From Planctomycetaceae bacterium (GTDB lineage: Bacteria; Planctomycetota; Planctomycetia; Planctomycetales; Planctomycetaceae), in contig JAGQQG010000063.1 of assembly GCA_020426325.1 (NCBI GenBank), forward strand, positions 1 to 33,499: a DNA stretch of 33,499 bases, written 5' to 3'. Of the stretch, positions 1 to 8,155 are shown piece by piece (positions within the stretch are counted from its first letter, which is position 1; each line of letters begins with the position of its first letter). Under the pieces are notes generated by a model that did no database searches, had not been told where the DNA came from, and worked only from the letters and a program-made list of their open reading frames with translations. A program made the translations under genes and the position numbers.

Positions 1-318
1 CGTTGGAAACAATCGAGCTGCATATCGTGCTTCGAGATGATCCTCACTGAAACGAATGTCTATATCTCCTTCCTTTGCTAAGATCGAATGGCACGTCGCT
101 GTGTATGATGTGAGATACATATCGACGAGCACGCGTGTGACAATAGTTGAGATGGGCCAAAAGTCAAGTAAGACATAGTGCTCCTGATTTATTCTGTGTC
201 GTGCCGGGTGCCCCTGATTGACCAGAAGGCGTGCCACTGCTTGTCTGGCCAACTTGTTGCGGTGAATGTGTGCTCGGCACTGCTTCGGCCGGGCAAGCAG
301 TGCCGTCTTGCCATTCAT
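1..318 (-). CDS. Possible partial ORF running off the left edge
   Basis: On the minus strand one frame stays open from an ATG at 318 to the window edge, about 106 codons, with no stop seen. Other in-frame starts exist, including an ATG at 118-120. The last 25 or so residues before the edge (ILAKEGDIDIRFSEDHLEAR) look protein-like. The first half lies inside the 287-bp duplicated segment, which has several open frames, so the real gene may begin nearer 120 or later. An AGGAG at 182-186 precedes an ATG in a different frame that stops after about 31 codons. I recognise no family. It may be a fragment like other genes in this decayed region. Confidence 0.25.
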   Translation of the reverse strand, partial: MNGKTALLARPKQCRAHIHRNKLARQAVARLLVNQGHPARHRINQEHYVLLDFWPISTIVTRVLVDMYLTSYTATCHSILAKEGDIDIRFSEDHLEARYAARLFPT

Positions 319-700
319 CGTCCTAGACTGCCCGACCGATGCAGTGGCACGTCACGAGGTCCATCGCCGTGTGGCCGGGACTTCGGACTTCGTCCTCCAG
401 CCCCTGCCACACGACAGTGTCTGTGTGACATCGGGGAATTCTCACAGTGGCAGGAAGGCGATGAGCTTCTTCCACTCAGCGTATTCACTGCCGGGTGCCC
501 CTGATTGATTGTGAGTCATGCCACTGCTCGACTGGCCGACGGTTCGGGATGATTTTGTGCTCAGCACGGCTTCGGCCGGGTAAGCAGTTCCGTCTGTCCA
601 TTCATCGTCCTCTCCTGTCTGGCTGATGCAGTGGCACGTCACAATGTCGATCGCAAGCATCTCACCGAGTTCCCCAACGCCTGTCACACAATCTGGCCAT
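200..700. repeat. Diverged tandem duplication, 287-bp period, with internal inverted repeats
   Basis: Two copies are seen, about 200-425 and 487-700. TGCCGGGTGCCCCTGATTGA occurs at 202-221 and again at 489-508. TGCCACTGCT is at 232-241 and 519-528, and GATGCAGTGGCACGTCAC is at 338-355 and 625-642; all are offset by 287 bp. After about 360 the similarity weakens and the offset drops to about 276, so there is an indel. Within copy 1, GTGCCACTGC (231-240) and GCAGTGGCAC (341-350) are exact inverted repeats. Copy 2 keeps this with one mismatch. Each copy could therefore fold around a central segment of about 100 nt. A 111-codon minus-strand ORF (442-777) crosses copy 2 but resembles no family I know. 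Confidence 0.7.
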
Positions 701-1004
701 GTATCCTGCTCTGGACCGATCACAAATTGAGGCCGAATCATGTTGACTGCGCGTGGTTCGAAGCGAACAAGGTTCATCGTTCACATCAATGACTCTCACG
801 AAATCCTCCCTGTTCCAAGTGTCAGCTGAGTCAGGCTGGATCTGATCCGCTATATTGGTCATTCACGAGTTCGCTGGACCAGCGGGCACGTGTCCTGAGG
901 AGAAGGACTGCTGGCTGAACAGTCCCGATGGTAACCTGTGGCTCCCAGCACTTGCGCGACGACTCGCAGTCACAAATGAACCGAAGAACCTTGACTGGCG
1001 TAGC

Positions 1005-1370
1005 ATGAAGAACTCAAGCAACCACGATGAACGAATTGCAAAAATGACGTTCGCCTCGGTCTATCCCCACTATCTTGCGAAGGTGGAAAAGAAGGGTCGA
1101 ACGAGAGAGGAACTCCATCAAGTGATTCGATGGCTGACTGGCTACAGTGAGAAGCAGCTGCAAAAACGCATTGCGGACAACGTGACTTTTGAAAAGTTCT
1201 TTCAACACGCCAAATTGAATCCCAATGCACACCTGATCACAGGCGTGATCTGCGGCTACCGGGTTGAAGAGATACAGAATCCATTAACTCAGCAGGTCAG
1301 ATACCTGGATAAGCTGGTGGATGAATTAGCAAAAGGGCGAACGCTTGAGAAGATCCTGCGTGTTGAGTGA
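1005..1370 (+). CDS. DUF2200 family protein
   Basis: This is a 121-residue small soluble protein of unknown function. The body matches my memory of DUF2200: an N-terminal block ([20 protein letters not shown]), then IRWLTGY, a central [12 protein letters not shown], and a C-terminal [13 protein letters not shown] ending in EKIL. Length fits the family (about 115-125). I chose the ATG at 1005 because family members start just before this block. The frame is open upstream to a TTG at 855, which would add 50 residues that do not look like the family. There is no clear ribosome binding site at 1005 and no signal peptide or membrane segment. It appears to be the only intact gene in the first 3.2 kb. 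Confidence 0.8.
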   Translation: MKNSSNHDERIAKMTFASVYPHYLAKVEKKGRTREELHQVIRWLTGYSEKQLQKRIADNVTFEKFFQHAKLNPNAHLITGVICGYRVEEIQNPLTQQVRYLDKLVDELAKGRTLEKILRVE

Positions 1371-1628
1371 ATTGGCGGCCTTCGCTGTGGGAAGCACACA
1401 ACACGGTAACGCTCAGTGATCGATTAGGCGCGGAGTGTATCCCGTACGCGTGGCCAACTCCCTGACGGTCGCGGCTTTGATGGAGTTGTGTTGTTTCAGG
1501 GTTGATCTGAAACGAGTCGTGACGGAAAAAGGTGGACCGGCCGGTCCGGGGGCGAACGGTGATCGGGGATCAGGCGGCGCGGCTAGGGCTGGGACTTGTC
1601 GGGGTGATCGCGATCGTGACTCTGCCTT
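1371..1628. other. Non-coding or unrecognised stretch
   Basis: Short open frames exist on both strands (for example 1435-1722 plus and 1413-1892 minus) but they are rich in Arg, Gly and Ala, as expected of random GC-rich DNA, and match no family I know. I see no terminator, promoter or repeat. It probably contains decayed sequence joined to the Sir2-like fragment. Confidence 0.4.
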
Positions 1629-1925
1629 AGCCGCTTCGACAAGCAGAGCATCCGTACTCAGGCACAAGCCGATGCGCTCGACAATTGGCTGGTCCACACA
1701 AGCGGCTTGCGTCGAGCGGTGATCGAAATCGGAGCCGGCAAAGCGATCCCCACCGTCCGCCATTTCTGCGAGCGGCACGCGGACCGCCTGATCCGTATCA
1801 ACCCCGCGAACCCGAAGGCCCGCCGCATCGCACTCCCCGTTGGCGGACTGGAAGCCCTGCACACGATCGATGCGGTCTTGTTCAACCGCCAAGTCGCGGA
1901 GGACGCCAAGAGCGACACAGCGTGA
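1629..1925 (+). pseudogene. Sir2-like NAD-dependent deacetylase, C-terminal fragment
   Basis: In one frame this stretch encodes about 98 residues resembling the C-terminal part of planctomycete and proteobacterial Sir2-like proteins. Recognisable are FDKQSIRTQAQ, VIEIGAGKAIPTVRHF (a Rossmann-type strand with GAG), RLIRINP, and a closing ALPVGGLEALHTID. The N-terminal two thirds of a sirtuin (GAGxS NAD motif, zinc cysteines, catalytic HG) is absent upstream in all frames I checked. The fragment begins without a credible start codon (a TTG at 1707 is the only nearby one), and the tail ends at a TGA after NRQVAEDAKSDTA. I infer a truncated relic and not a functional enzyme. Confidence 0.55.
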
Positions 1926-2183
1926 TGAGGGGGAATGATCGCATTTAACCCAGATATCTAATCAGGTGGTTGTTGTTGAGAGTATTGCGATGTCCTGAGA
2001 TTCGGTCAAGGAAGGGTGAAACGAAACTTTCTGTTCACCGAATTCAGGACCGATCGCGTGACAGAGTGTCACAGGGAGGCCATCACATTTTCACGACTGC
2101 CGCGACGGGAACTCATCGCAGATTTTGACGGGGGGGCGGTTGACGTCTGATACGGTGTTGTTGCTGCTGCTGCGGGAGGTTGA
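1926..2183. other. Intergenic, nothing recognised
   Basis: There is no convincing gene between the Sir2-like relic and the transposase. An IS3 orfA would be expected here if the element were complete, but I could not recognise one in any frame. I also could not identify a left terminal inverted repeat by eye. Confidence 0.4.
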
Positions 2184-2931
2184 GCTAAGCCCATCATCGG
2201 AGAAGTCTTCTGGCATCACCGACGTCGTTACGGAGCACGTCGAATCGCCCAGGAGTTGCAACGACGTGACATCGCTAGCGGCGTCGCTCGTGTCGCCAGA
2301 CTCATGAAAACCCTGGATTTGCGGGCGATTCAACCGAAGTCGTTCCAACCGAAGACGACGCAAAGTCAGCATCGGTTGGGTGACAACTCGAACCTGCTGG
2401 TTGGTCGAGAGCCGCCGTCGAAGGAGAACGAAGTCTGGGTGGCGGACATCACGTACATTCCTTTGAGGAGTCGACGATTCGGTTACCTGACACTGTTGAT
2501 GGATTTGTTCTCTCGAAGGATTGTGGGCTGGGAGTACGGTCGGGCGATGGATGAGGAGTTGGTCCTCGCAGCCCTGTCGCACGGCATCCTTACTCGACAG
2601 CCGGACGCTGGTTTGAATCACCATTCGGATCGTGGCGGACAATTCGCATCAAAGAATTCAGAGGTGTCCTCCGCAGAGCAGGCATCGTTCAGAGCATGAG
2701 TGCGGCGGGGAACTGCTACCACAATCCTTCATGGAGTCGTGCTTCGGGACGATCAAGACGGAGCTGCAACTGGTAGACTACGTGGACGATCCCACAGCCG
2801 ATCACGAACTGAGCGGGTACATCCGCTACTACAATCTGGAGCGTCGTCACTCAGGAATCGGGTACGACACACCAGCCGAGTTCGAGCGGAATCAACCGAC
2901 CGAATCAATCACACCAACCGTACCAAAATAA
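2184..2931 (+). pseudogene. IS3-family transposase OrfB, frameshifted
   Basis: This is a DDE integrase-type transposase remnant. From 2184 the frame encodes the HTH_21 part (FWHHRRRYGARRIAQELQRR), then the rve core: first catalytic Asp in VWVADITYI, LLMDLFSRRIVGW, second Asp in HHSDRGGQFAS. The frame then breaks: restoring one base near 2650-2656 (an A-run) recovers KEFRGVLRRAGIVQSMSAAG, and one more near 2724-2730 recovers FMESCFGTIKTEL, which holds the catalytic Glu. The C-terminus, YIRYYNLERRHSGIGYDTPAEF, is in the frame ending at 2931. All three DDE residues are present but in three frames, so it should be inactive. The first in-frame stop upstream is at 2181 and no OrfA is visible. Confidence 0.85.
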
Positions 2932-2969
2932 GCAACTGAACTGTCCGCGCAAACTGAAGCACCTCACCC

Positions 2970-3100
2970 GTGATCAGAACCGTCTACGAACATCTGATCG
3001 CTCACCGCAAGTCCTACAAACAAGCCATCATCGCCTGCGCCCTCAAAAGCTCACCCACCTGAACACACTCCTCAACCGATTCAACCTCCAATCTTCTGCC
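2970..3100 (+). pseudogene. IS110-family transposase C-terminal relic
   Basis: One frame reads TVYEHLIAHRKSYKQAIIACALK and then, after a one- or two-base shift near 3047, LTHLNTLLNRFNLQ. The spacing (R..Y..L, K..K.A..A, KL..LN.LL) resembles the C-terminal end of the Transposase_20 (IS116/IS110/IS902) domain. Only about 40 residues remain. It lies directly behind the IS3 relic, suggesting nested or successive insertions. This is a short match judged by eye, so it is tentative. Confidence 0.45.
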
Positions 3101-3209
3101 CCCAACGGAATATTCATCCTGACGAGCGACACAGTCGCTCCGCGGGGATGACGGATCGCTGCGCGGGAATATTGAGTCTACCCATTGAGGGCAACAACGG
3201 TGTCACGTG

Positions 3210-4766
3210 TCAATTCTTGGTCTTCGGGATGCGATTCAACGTGTAGTAGGCTTCCGGGTGCAGCAGCGGTTCACCCGACGTACTCTGCACGCCCGTTGCG
3301 TTGAGTTCGTGCAAGAAGAGTTCTCGCAGTCCGTCGATGTGCAGGCGAACGCGATAGCGGTCTTTTGAGACTTCAGCAGACGTGATCGCTGGCGTGGCGG
3401 TTTCGATCTCATCGCTGCCATAGGTCGAATGGTACAGGTAGGTGTAGCTCGTCATGCGGTACGAATTGACATCCCCAGCAGACTGTGGATCGACCGGCAA
3501 GGTGAATTCGAGTTCAAATCCGTCAGGCCGGGCTTTCATCTCCTTGATCTCGAAGGGTGTCTTCCCGGTCCAGACGAGTCGCTGCAGGCCGTAGCTCGCA
3601 TCGCCGAGACTGCTCCAGCCGCGATTGGTCAGGCCGACGAACATGCTGCCGTCGGCGCCTTGTGCCATTCGCAACACGGCCGAGGCCAGGCCAAGCCGAA
3701 ACGGAAAACAGGCCCCCTGATATTCGCCGTCAACTTTCTCCAGGAAGACGCGGTTGATCCCCGCTTGTGTGAATTCTCCGACGAACAACTGTCCGGTGAA
3801 CGGACCGAACTTTCCAGCACTCTCATCGAGCATGATGTCCGTCGCCGATTGGCCCATCTTCTTGTACGGGAACCAGACTGCGGGTGGGCGAAGTTGCTTG
3901 AACTCGGCCATTGCCTGCGGGAGTGGCAGTCCGTCTGGCACCTTCTCAACCTCGTGGATTGTCGATCCCGGCTCGTTCATCGAAGCGAGAGCCTCTGCAT
4001 GGTGAAAGAACACACCGGGACGCATGTGATGGAGGGAATTGGTCGCCACCCAGTTGCCCTGCTGATCGGTGTAGAACATGTCCCCGTCCGCATTCGCTCC
4101 CAGTCCTGAAGGCGATCGCATCCCGGCACAGACCGGTACCAGTTTTCCCTCCGGCGTCACTATCATTCCCCAGCCTCGCCAGCGCCCCTGCCGATAGCCG
4201 AGTGCCGCATCGGCTAGCGTCCGTTTCAACTCAGCCCCTTTCAGACCGAGCCCGATGTTCAGCGTGATCCACAGCTTGCCGTCTCCATCGAGCTTGGGAC
4301 CGTACGCGTACTCGTGGTAGTGACCGGTGACGCCCCAGCCTTTAGCGATGGTCAAATACTCGTCAGCGACGTCATCTCTATCGAGATCGCGAAGTCTGGT
4401 CAGCTCACTGCGTTGCACTGTCAATAAATCACCGTCGTACTGAAGCAGTCCCAATGGCTCGTGCAGTGCGCTGGCAAACCTTTTGTACGTGACATCGCTG
4501 GGCGGATCGTCATACACACCATCCAGAATCCAGACTTCTCCCTTGCGAATCGCGACAGCGAGTCTGCCGTCGTCGAGAAAGTCCATGCCGCTGATCTCGA
4601 GCGCCAATCCATCCGGTGCCGGCTTCCAGTTCTTGGAACGCGAATCGGTCGCAGCACTGGCCGTGGAGATCGAAATCAGCCGGTAGTAATCGTTCTCCTC
4701 AGCCCCTCGTCCATTGGAACACACGAGCATTGGGAGCAGTAATGTGATCAGCAGCCGAGTCACCAT
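3210..4766 (-). CDS. Secreted beta-propeller protein, PQQ/sorbosone dehydrogenase-like
   Basis: This 518-residue protein has an N-terminal signal peptide (VTRLLITLLLPMLVCSNGRGAE). The body resembles the glucose/sorbosone dehydrogenase-type propeller of planctomycete auracyanin-associated proteins: MDFLDDGRLAVAIRKGEVWIL, LGLLQYDGDLLTVQRSELTRL, a GHYHEYAYGP segment, then GMRSPSGLGAN with DMFYTDQQGNW, and a Ca/PQQ-face-like GQLFVGEF. The C-terminus carries HPEAYYTLNRIP, which I have seen in this group. I chose the ATG at 4766 because it gives a clean signal peptide; the frame is open 18 codons further. The start overlaps the stop of the upstream cytochrome gene by 7 bp (ATGGTGA), so the two are probably translationally coupled and work together in periplasmic oxidation. 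The substrate is unknown. Confidence 0.75.
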   Translation of the reverse strand: MVTRLLITLLLPMLVCSNGRGAEENDYYRLISISTASAATDSRSKNWKPAPDGLALEISGMDFLDDGRLAVAIRKGEVWILDGVYDDPPSDVTYKRFASALHEPLGLLQYDGDLLTVQRSELTRLRDLDRDDVADEYLTIAKGWGVTGHYHEYAYGPKLDGDGKLWITLNIGLGLKGAELKRTLADAALGYRQGRWRGWGMIVTPEGKLVPVCAGMRSPSGLGANADGDMFYTDQQGNWVATNSLHHMRPGVFFHHAEALASMNEPGSTIHEVEKVPDGLPLPQAMAEFKQLRPPAVWFPYKKMGQSATDIMLDESAGKFGPFTGQLFVGEFTQAGINRVFLEKVDGEYQGACFPFRLGLASAVLRMAQGADGSMFVGLTNRGWSSLGDASYGLQRLVWTGKTPFEIKEMKARPDGFELEFTLPVDPQSAGDVNSYRMTSYTYLYHSTYGSDEIETATPAITSAEVSKDRYRVRLHIDGLRELFLHELNATGVQSTSGEPLLHPEAYYTLNRIPKTKN

Positions 4767-7216
4767 TGGTACTCCAGGACGACAGTCGTACTTCCATCGA
4801 CCTTCAAAGGGATGAGCCACTCCTGTTCGTCGTCCGACTGCTGAAGTGATCCCGTCGACGCCATGTTCTCGGGGAGCGTGACGCTCAGACCTTGTTCATC
4901 CGTGTAGGTCGATGGGCCGGAGGCGATCAGTTTTCGTCCCGCATGGGCCCGCAGGACGACATCTTCGCCGAATGTCGATGCGACGATTTTCAAGGTGCGT
5001 TTCAAAGTGCCCTCATCCGCGACTTCGATGTGGTCTGCAATTGAACAGTTGCCATATCGATAAAGCAGCGTCGGAACACCGTTGGCTTCGAGTCGGTAGC
5101 CGCCGAATTGAAACTCACGCGGGTCATCTGACACAAACAGGTGGCCGGGCGAGAACATCACCTCATGCTCGCCGAGAGGATTCGCAGGTGGCGTGAATCG
5201 CTCGAACCAAGTCCCGCGGGCATCCAGGAATCGCCCCTTCCAGGCGATCGCCATACGCACCTGCTCAGCATCGAACGCGTAGTGGACGCCTTGCGGGAAG
5301 CCGACCGCGATTGCATGCGTCCCCGCTACGTTCATAAACGTTCTCAGCACGATCGGTTTGTCCGTGGGCACCAACTCATAGTTGGCTGATCGGGCGGTTT
5401 CGATCTTCTCTGGGAGCGGTTCATGCTCCAGATTCTTCAAGTAGGCCCAGATCGCGGAGATCTGCAGGGCAACGTTCCCATCGAGCAGATCCGGTCGATT
5501 GCTCCTTCCATTCGGAAAGAACGAGGGCATCCGTGTGCGATTCTTCAGATCATTCGGGTTGTGGATGAAATCGTAGAACCAGCGGGGATACACGCGCGAC
5601 GTCACCTCGTTCAAGTCAATTCCCACGACACCGGGCAGACTCTCTCCGCGAAACGGATGACATTGGACGCAGCCCGTGTTGACCATGTCACGTCCCGCCT
5701 CAGCCAATTTCGATCCGGTGAAGACCTGCAGCTCGTCGGACTTGTCGACCCCATCTGCCACGGGTAAGTGTGAAATCAACAGCTCGACTACCGAGGTTGG
5801 ATACGAGGGCATGCGAATGGTCATGTACCGACGATGTGGTGGCGACTTAGGTTGGAAGACAGCCGCGAGCGCTTGGGGACGCAGCTTGCGACCGACATTG
5901 CCCAAAGATGGGGGCAACCGGCCTTCGTCACCCAGATCGACATTCCCAACCGTTTCAAAGTATGGCTTGCGAAATCTCCCGACTCCCCCAAGGCCATCAC
6001 GCTCGTGACACCCGAAGCAGTTCAACTGCAACATCCGAAACGACACTTCGTCTGCATCTGATCGGTCTCTTGGTTCCTCACCATTCTTTACAAACCGAAT
6101 GGCAGTTCGCTGCATTTCATCCAAGCGATATCGTGCCATGTCTGCGGAGGGTTCTTCGAGGCAACTCGACCGGACAGCGAAGTCGAGTTCGGCCAACGGC
6201 TTCGCGGGTTTGTAATTTTTAATCCCGGTCACTTCATGACAGTTGGAGCAACGGAGTTCAACAAACAAATCGCGTCCTCTGTCAACCAACGCTTGCGTCG
6301 GAGTTACAGGGACAACATCCGAGACAGGAGTTCCTGAACGTGCGAGCAAATATGTGGCAATGTCCGCCGCCTCCTGAGGCGTCAATCGCAGTGATGGCAT
6401 CCGCGAGTTCGGTCGGACTCTCGCAGGATCGAGCAACATCATGGCCAGCGATCTGAGTGAGTATTTGCCGGTGAGGTCCCCGTGTGGAACCGACTTCACT
6501 CGGCGTGCCGCCGCCGCCAGGCCGAGTTCCACGATCTCCTCCTGATCGAGTTGTTCAATCAACTCGTCGATCGCAGATGGTTTGGACTCCACCGTTTCAT
6601 AGTCGGCATCAGGCTCATGGCAGGCGACGCAACCGATCGAATGGTACAGCCGAGTACCGCGCTCTTGGTCGCCTCGCTTCCAGAACTCATGCACGACGGG
6701 ATTGACACCGCCCGCCTTCAACTCCGGAAACGGCTCTCGCTGGGTGTTGAGAAATGCAACCAGTGCTTCGATCGCCTCAGCACGCTCAGCATCAGGGAGC
6801 AATACCAGCAGATGCGGCATCGTCGTGCCAGATTTGACCTGATGCGGATCGGCCAGATAACGGCGTAACCAATCCTGTTGTACAACATTGCCGACACCAT
6901 TGAGCCTTGGTCCACGTTTTGGCTCAAGCCATTCGTCGTCTGAGGCGTGGCAGGCCGTACAGCTCAATTCGCTGATCAATAACGAACCTGCCTGTCTCTC
7001 AGGAATCTCCGCGTGACTGCCAAAGCGTTCAAAACCGCTGACCATCGCCGTGTCCGCGACAAACGGGGGTAACGGGTTATTCGATTGACCCACAACAGGG
7101 ATCGGACAAATCACCGCGCACACCAAGGGCAACCAATCGGCCGATCGCCAGGTTTTCAGCCGGGTCAAAAGACTCAAGGAATATTCCCCTTGTTGCACCG
7201 CGACAGCATGAATCAT
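4760..7216 (-). CDS. Secreted pentahaem c-type cytochrome
   Basis: This 818-residue protein has an N-terminal export signal (hydrophobic stretch about residues 28-44). It carries five CXXCH haem-binding motifs: CTACH 86-90, CVACH 196-200, CSNCH 323-327, CFGCH 400-404 and CVQCH 516-520. Met-Pro motifs that could supply axial methionines lie near 133, 273, 469 and 563 (TTMPH, SRMPS, IRMPS, TRMPS). The final 200 residues form a beta-rich module without haem sites, as in other planctomycete cytochromes. It should act in the periplasm as an electron carrier for a partner oxidoreductase, plausibly the propeller encoded by the overlapping downstream gene. The ATG at 7216 is the only start giving the full signal; no strong ribosome binding site is visible. 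The gene is 44 bp downstream of the conserved gene ending at 7261. Confidence 0.9.
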   Translation of the reverse strand: MIHAVAVQQGEYSLSLLTRLKTWRSADWLPLVCAVICPIPVVGQSNNPLPPFVADTAMVSGFERFGSHAEIPERQAGSLLISELSCTACHASDDEWLEPKRGPRLNGVGNVVQQDWLRRYLADPHQVKSGTTMPHLLVLLPDAERAEAIEALVAFLNTQREPFPELKAGGVNPVVHEFWKRGDQERGTRLYHSIGCVACHEPDADYETVESKPSAIDELIEQLDQEEIVELGLAAAARRVKSVPHGDLTGKYSLRSLAMMLLDPARVRPNSRMPSLRLTPQEAADIATYLLARSGTPVSDVVPVTPTQALVDRGRDLFVELRCSNCHEVTGIKNYKPAKPLAELDFAVRSSCLEEPSADMARYRLDEMQRTAIRFVKNGEEPRDRSDADEVSFRMLQLNCFGCHERDGLGGVGRFRKPYFETVGNVDLGDEGRLPPSLGNVGRKLRPQALAAVFQPKSPPHRRYMTIRMPSYPTSVVELLISHLPVADGVDKSDELQVFTGSKLAEAGRDMVNTGCVQCHPFRGESLPGVVGIDLNEVTSRVYPRWFYDFIHNPNDLKNRTRMPSFFPNGRSNRPDLLDGNVALQISAIWAYLKNLEHEPLPEKIETARSANYELVPTDKPIVLRTFMNVAGTHAIAVGFPQGVHYAFDAEQVRMAIAWKGRFLDARGTWFERFTPPANPLGEHEVMFSPGHLFVSDDPREFQFGGYRLEANGVPTLLYRYGNCSIADHIEVADEGTLKRTLKIVASTFGEDVVLRAHAGRKLIASGPSTYTDEQGLSVTLPENMASTGSLQQSDDEQEWLIPLKVDGSTTVVLEYQW

Positions 7217-7260
7217 GCGTCCGGAGAAGAAGCCAACTTCTCCGTTGTTCTCACCGATCT

Positions 7261-8004
7261 CTACCGCGTCGCAATGGCTTGCGCCAGAGGTTTGAGGACT
7301 TGATCGACGACGTGTTCCTGGAGCAGGAGTTCACATTCGTGTCTCAGCTCAACCAGCGTCTCCTCGAAGGAGGCGTCGTGCTGCAGGCTTCCGTATTGCC
7401 GCATCGTGAAATAGACGCTGATCTGGTCGTCACTGAACTCGCCTCTCCTGACTTGATACGCATTCGTGCGAGTTTCGACCATCAGACGACATTGTCTGCG
7501 GCAATCCTCTGCCATCGCAACGGTAATCGAGGGCTCGAAGTTGAGTGTCTTCGCTCCGGGGATGTCCAGGAAACTCTCCATGGCAGTCCCAACGCCAAGG
7601 GCCTCAGCCACGAGTTCATCATGATTGCCTCGATAGGAAAAATCGAAGCCCATCATGAAGTCGAGTGCCTCGCAGTCGAGAGGGCTCACCGACAGCATGT
7701 AGGGAGCCAGCTGGAGGGCCAACTTGTGCTGGGCCAGCGCTTCATCGATCGTGTCCGGATTGACGAATCCGGAACAGATGCGCCGCGGTTCAATCGACAT
7801 CCAGCGATGACGTGGCTGGTCCTTATCTTCCTCAAGGACAAAATCTCCATTTTCCCGAGTGTAGAAATTCCGCATCGACGGGAAGGTCTTCTGCACACGT
7901 CCGAAGAAGTCCAGAATCGTCTCACGAGCTGACGGCAACTGCATCTCTGTATTGAGATTCATGTTGACGAAATAGTCGTCTGCCAGTGAGGCATAGGTGT
8001 TCAT
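7261..8004 (-). CDS. Conserved planctomycete protein of unknown function
   Basis: This 247-residue soluble protein has no signal peptide or membrane segment. It looks like a family I have met only in planctomycetes (start MNTYASLADDYFVNMNLNTEM, then FVLEEDKD and a central LDFMMGFDFSYRGNHDELVAEAL). I know no function or Pfam name for it. The start is well supported: GAGG lies about 8 nt upstream of the ATG at 8004. Its acidic and aromatic composition and the evenly spread motifs argue that this strand is the coding one; a 217-codon frame on the opposite strand (7279-7932) is a shadow. It sits upstream of the cytochrome gene with a 44-bp gap, so the two may be co-transcribed, though a functional link is unproven. 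Confidence 0.7.
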   Translation of the reverse strand: MNTYASLADDYFVNMNLNTEMQLPSARETILDFFGRVQKTFPSMRNFYTRENGDFVLEEDKDQPRHRWMSIEPRRICSGFVNPDTIDEALAQHKLALQLAPYMLSVSPLDCEALDFMMGFDFSYRGNHDELVAEALGVGTAMESFLDIPGAKTLNFEPSITVAMAEDCRRQCRLMVETRTNAYQVRRGEFSDDQISVYFTMRQYGSLQHDASFEETLVELRHECELLLQEHVVDQVLKPLAQAIATR

Positions 8005-8155
8005 AGAATATCCTCAACACAAGTTGCGATCACTCTGAGAGAAGGATCACATCTGGTTCATTCAAGTCACGAAAAGAATCGTTGTCGGCGAGCAGTCATT
8101 GAGTTCCTTCTGAATTGACGGATGCCCATCGACAGGGAATGATGAACGAACTCCA

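Noticed and set aside
740-780. GGTTCGAA near 755, resembling a tRNA T-arm
   Set aside because: No cloverleaf, anticodon stem or acceptor stem could be formed around it.
3429-4109. 226-codon plus-strand ORF opposite the propeller gene
   Set aside because: The propeller on the minus strand has a signal peptide and family motifs; this frame has none.
7279-7932. 217-codon plus-strand ORF opposite the conserved unknown gene
   Set aside because: The minus-strand protein has a good Shine-Dalgarno site and familiar motifs; this frame has neither.
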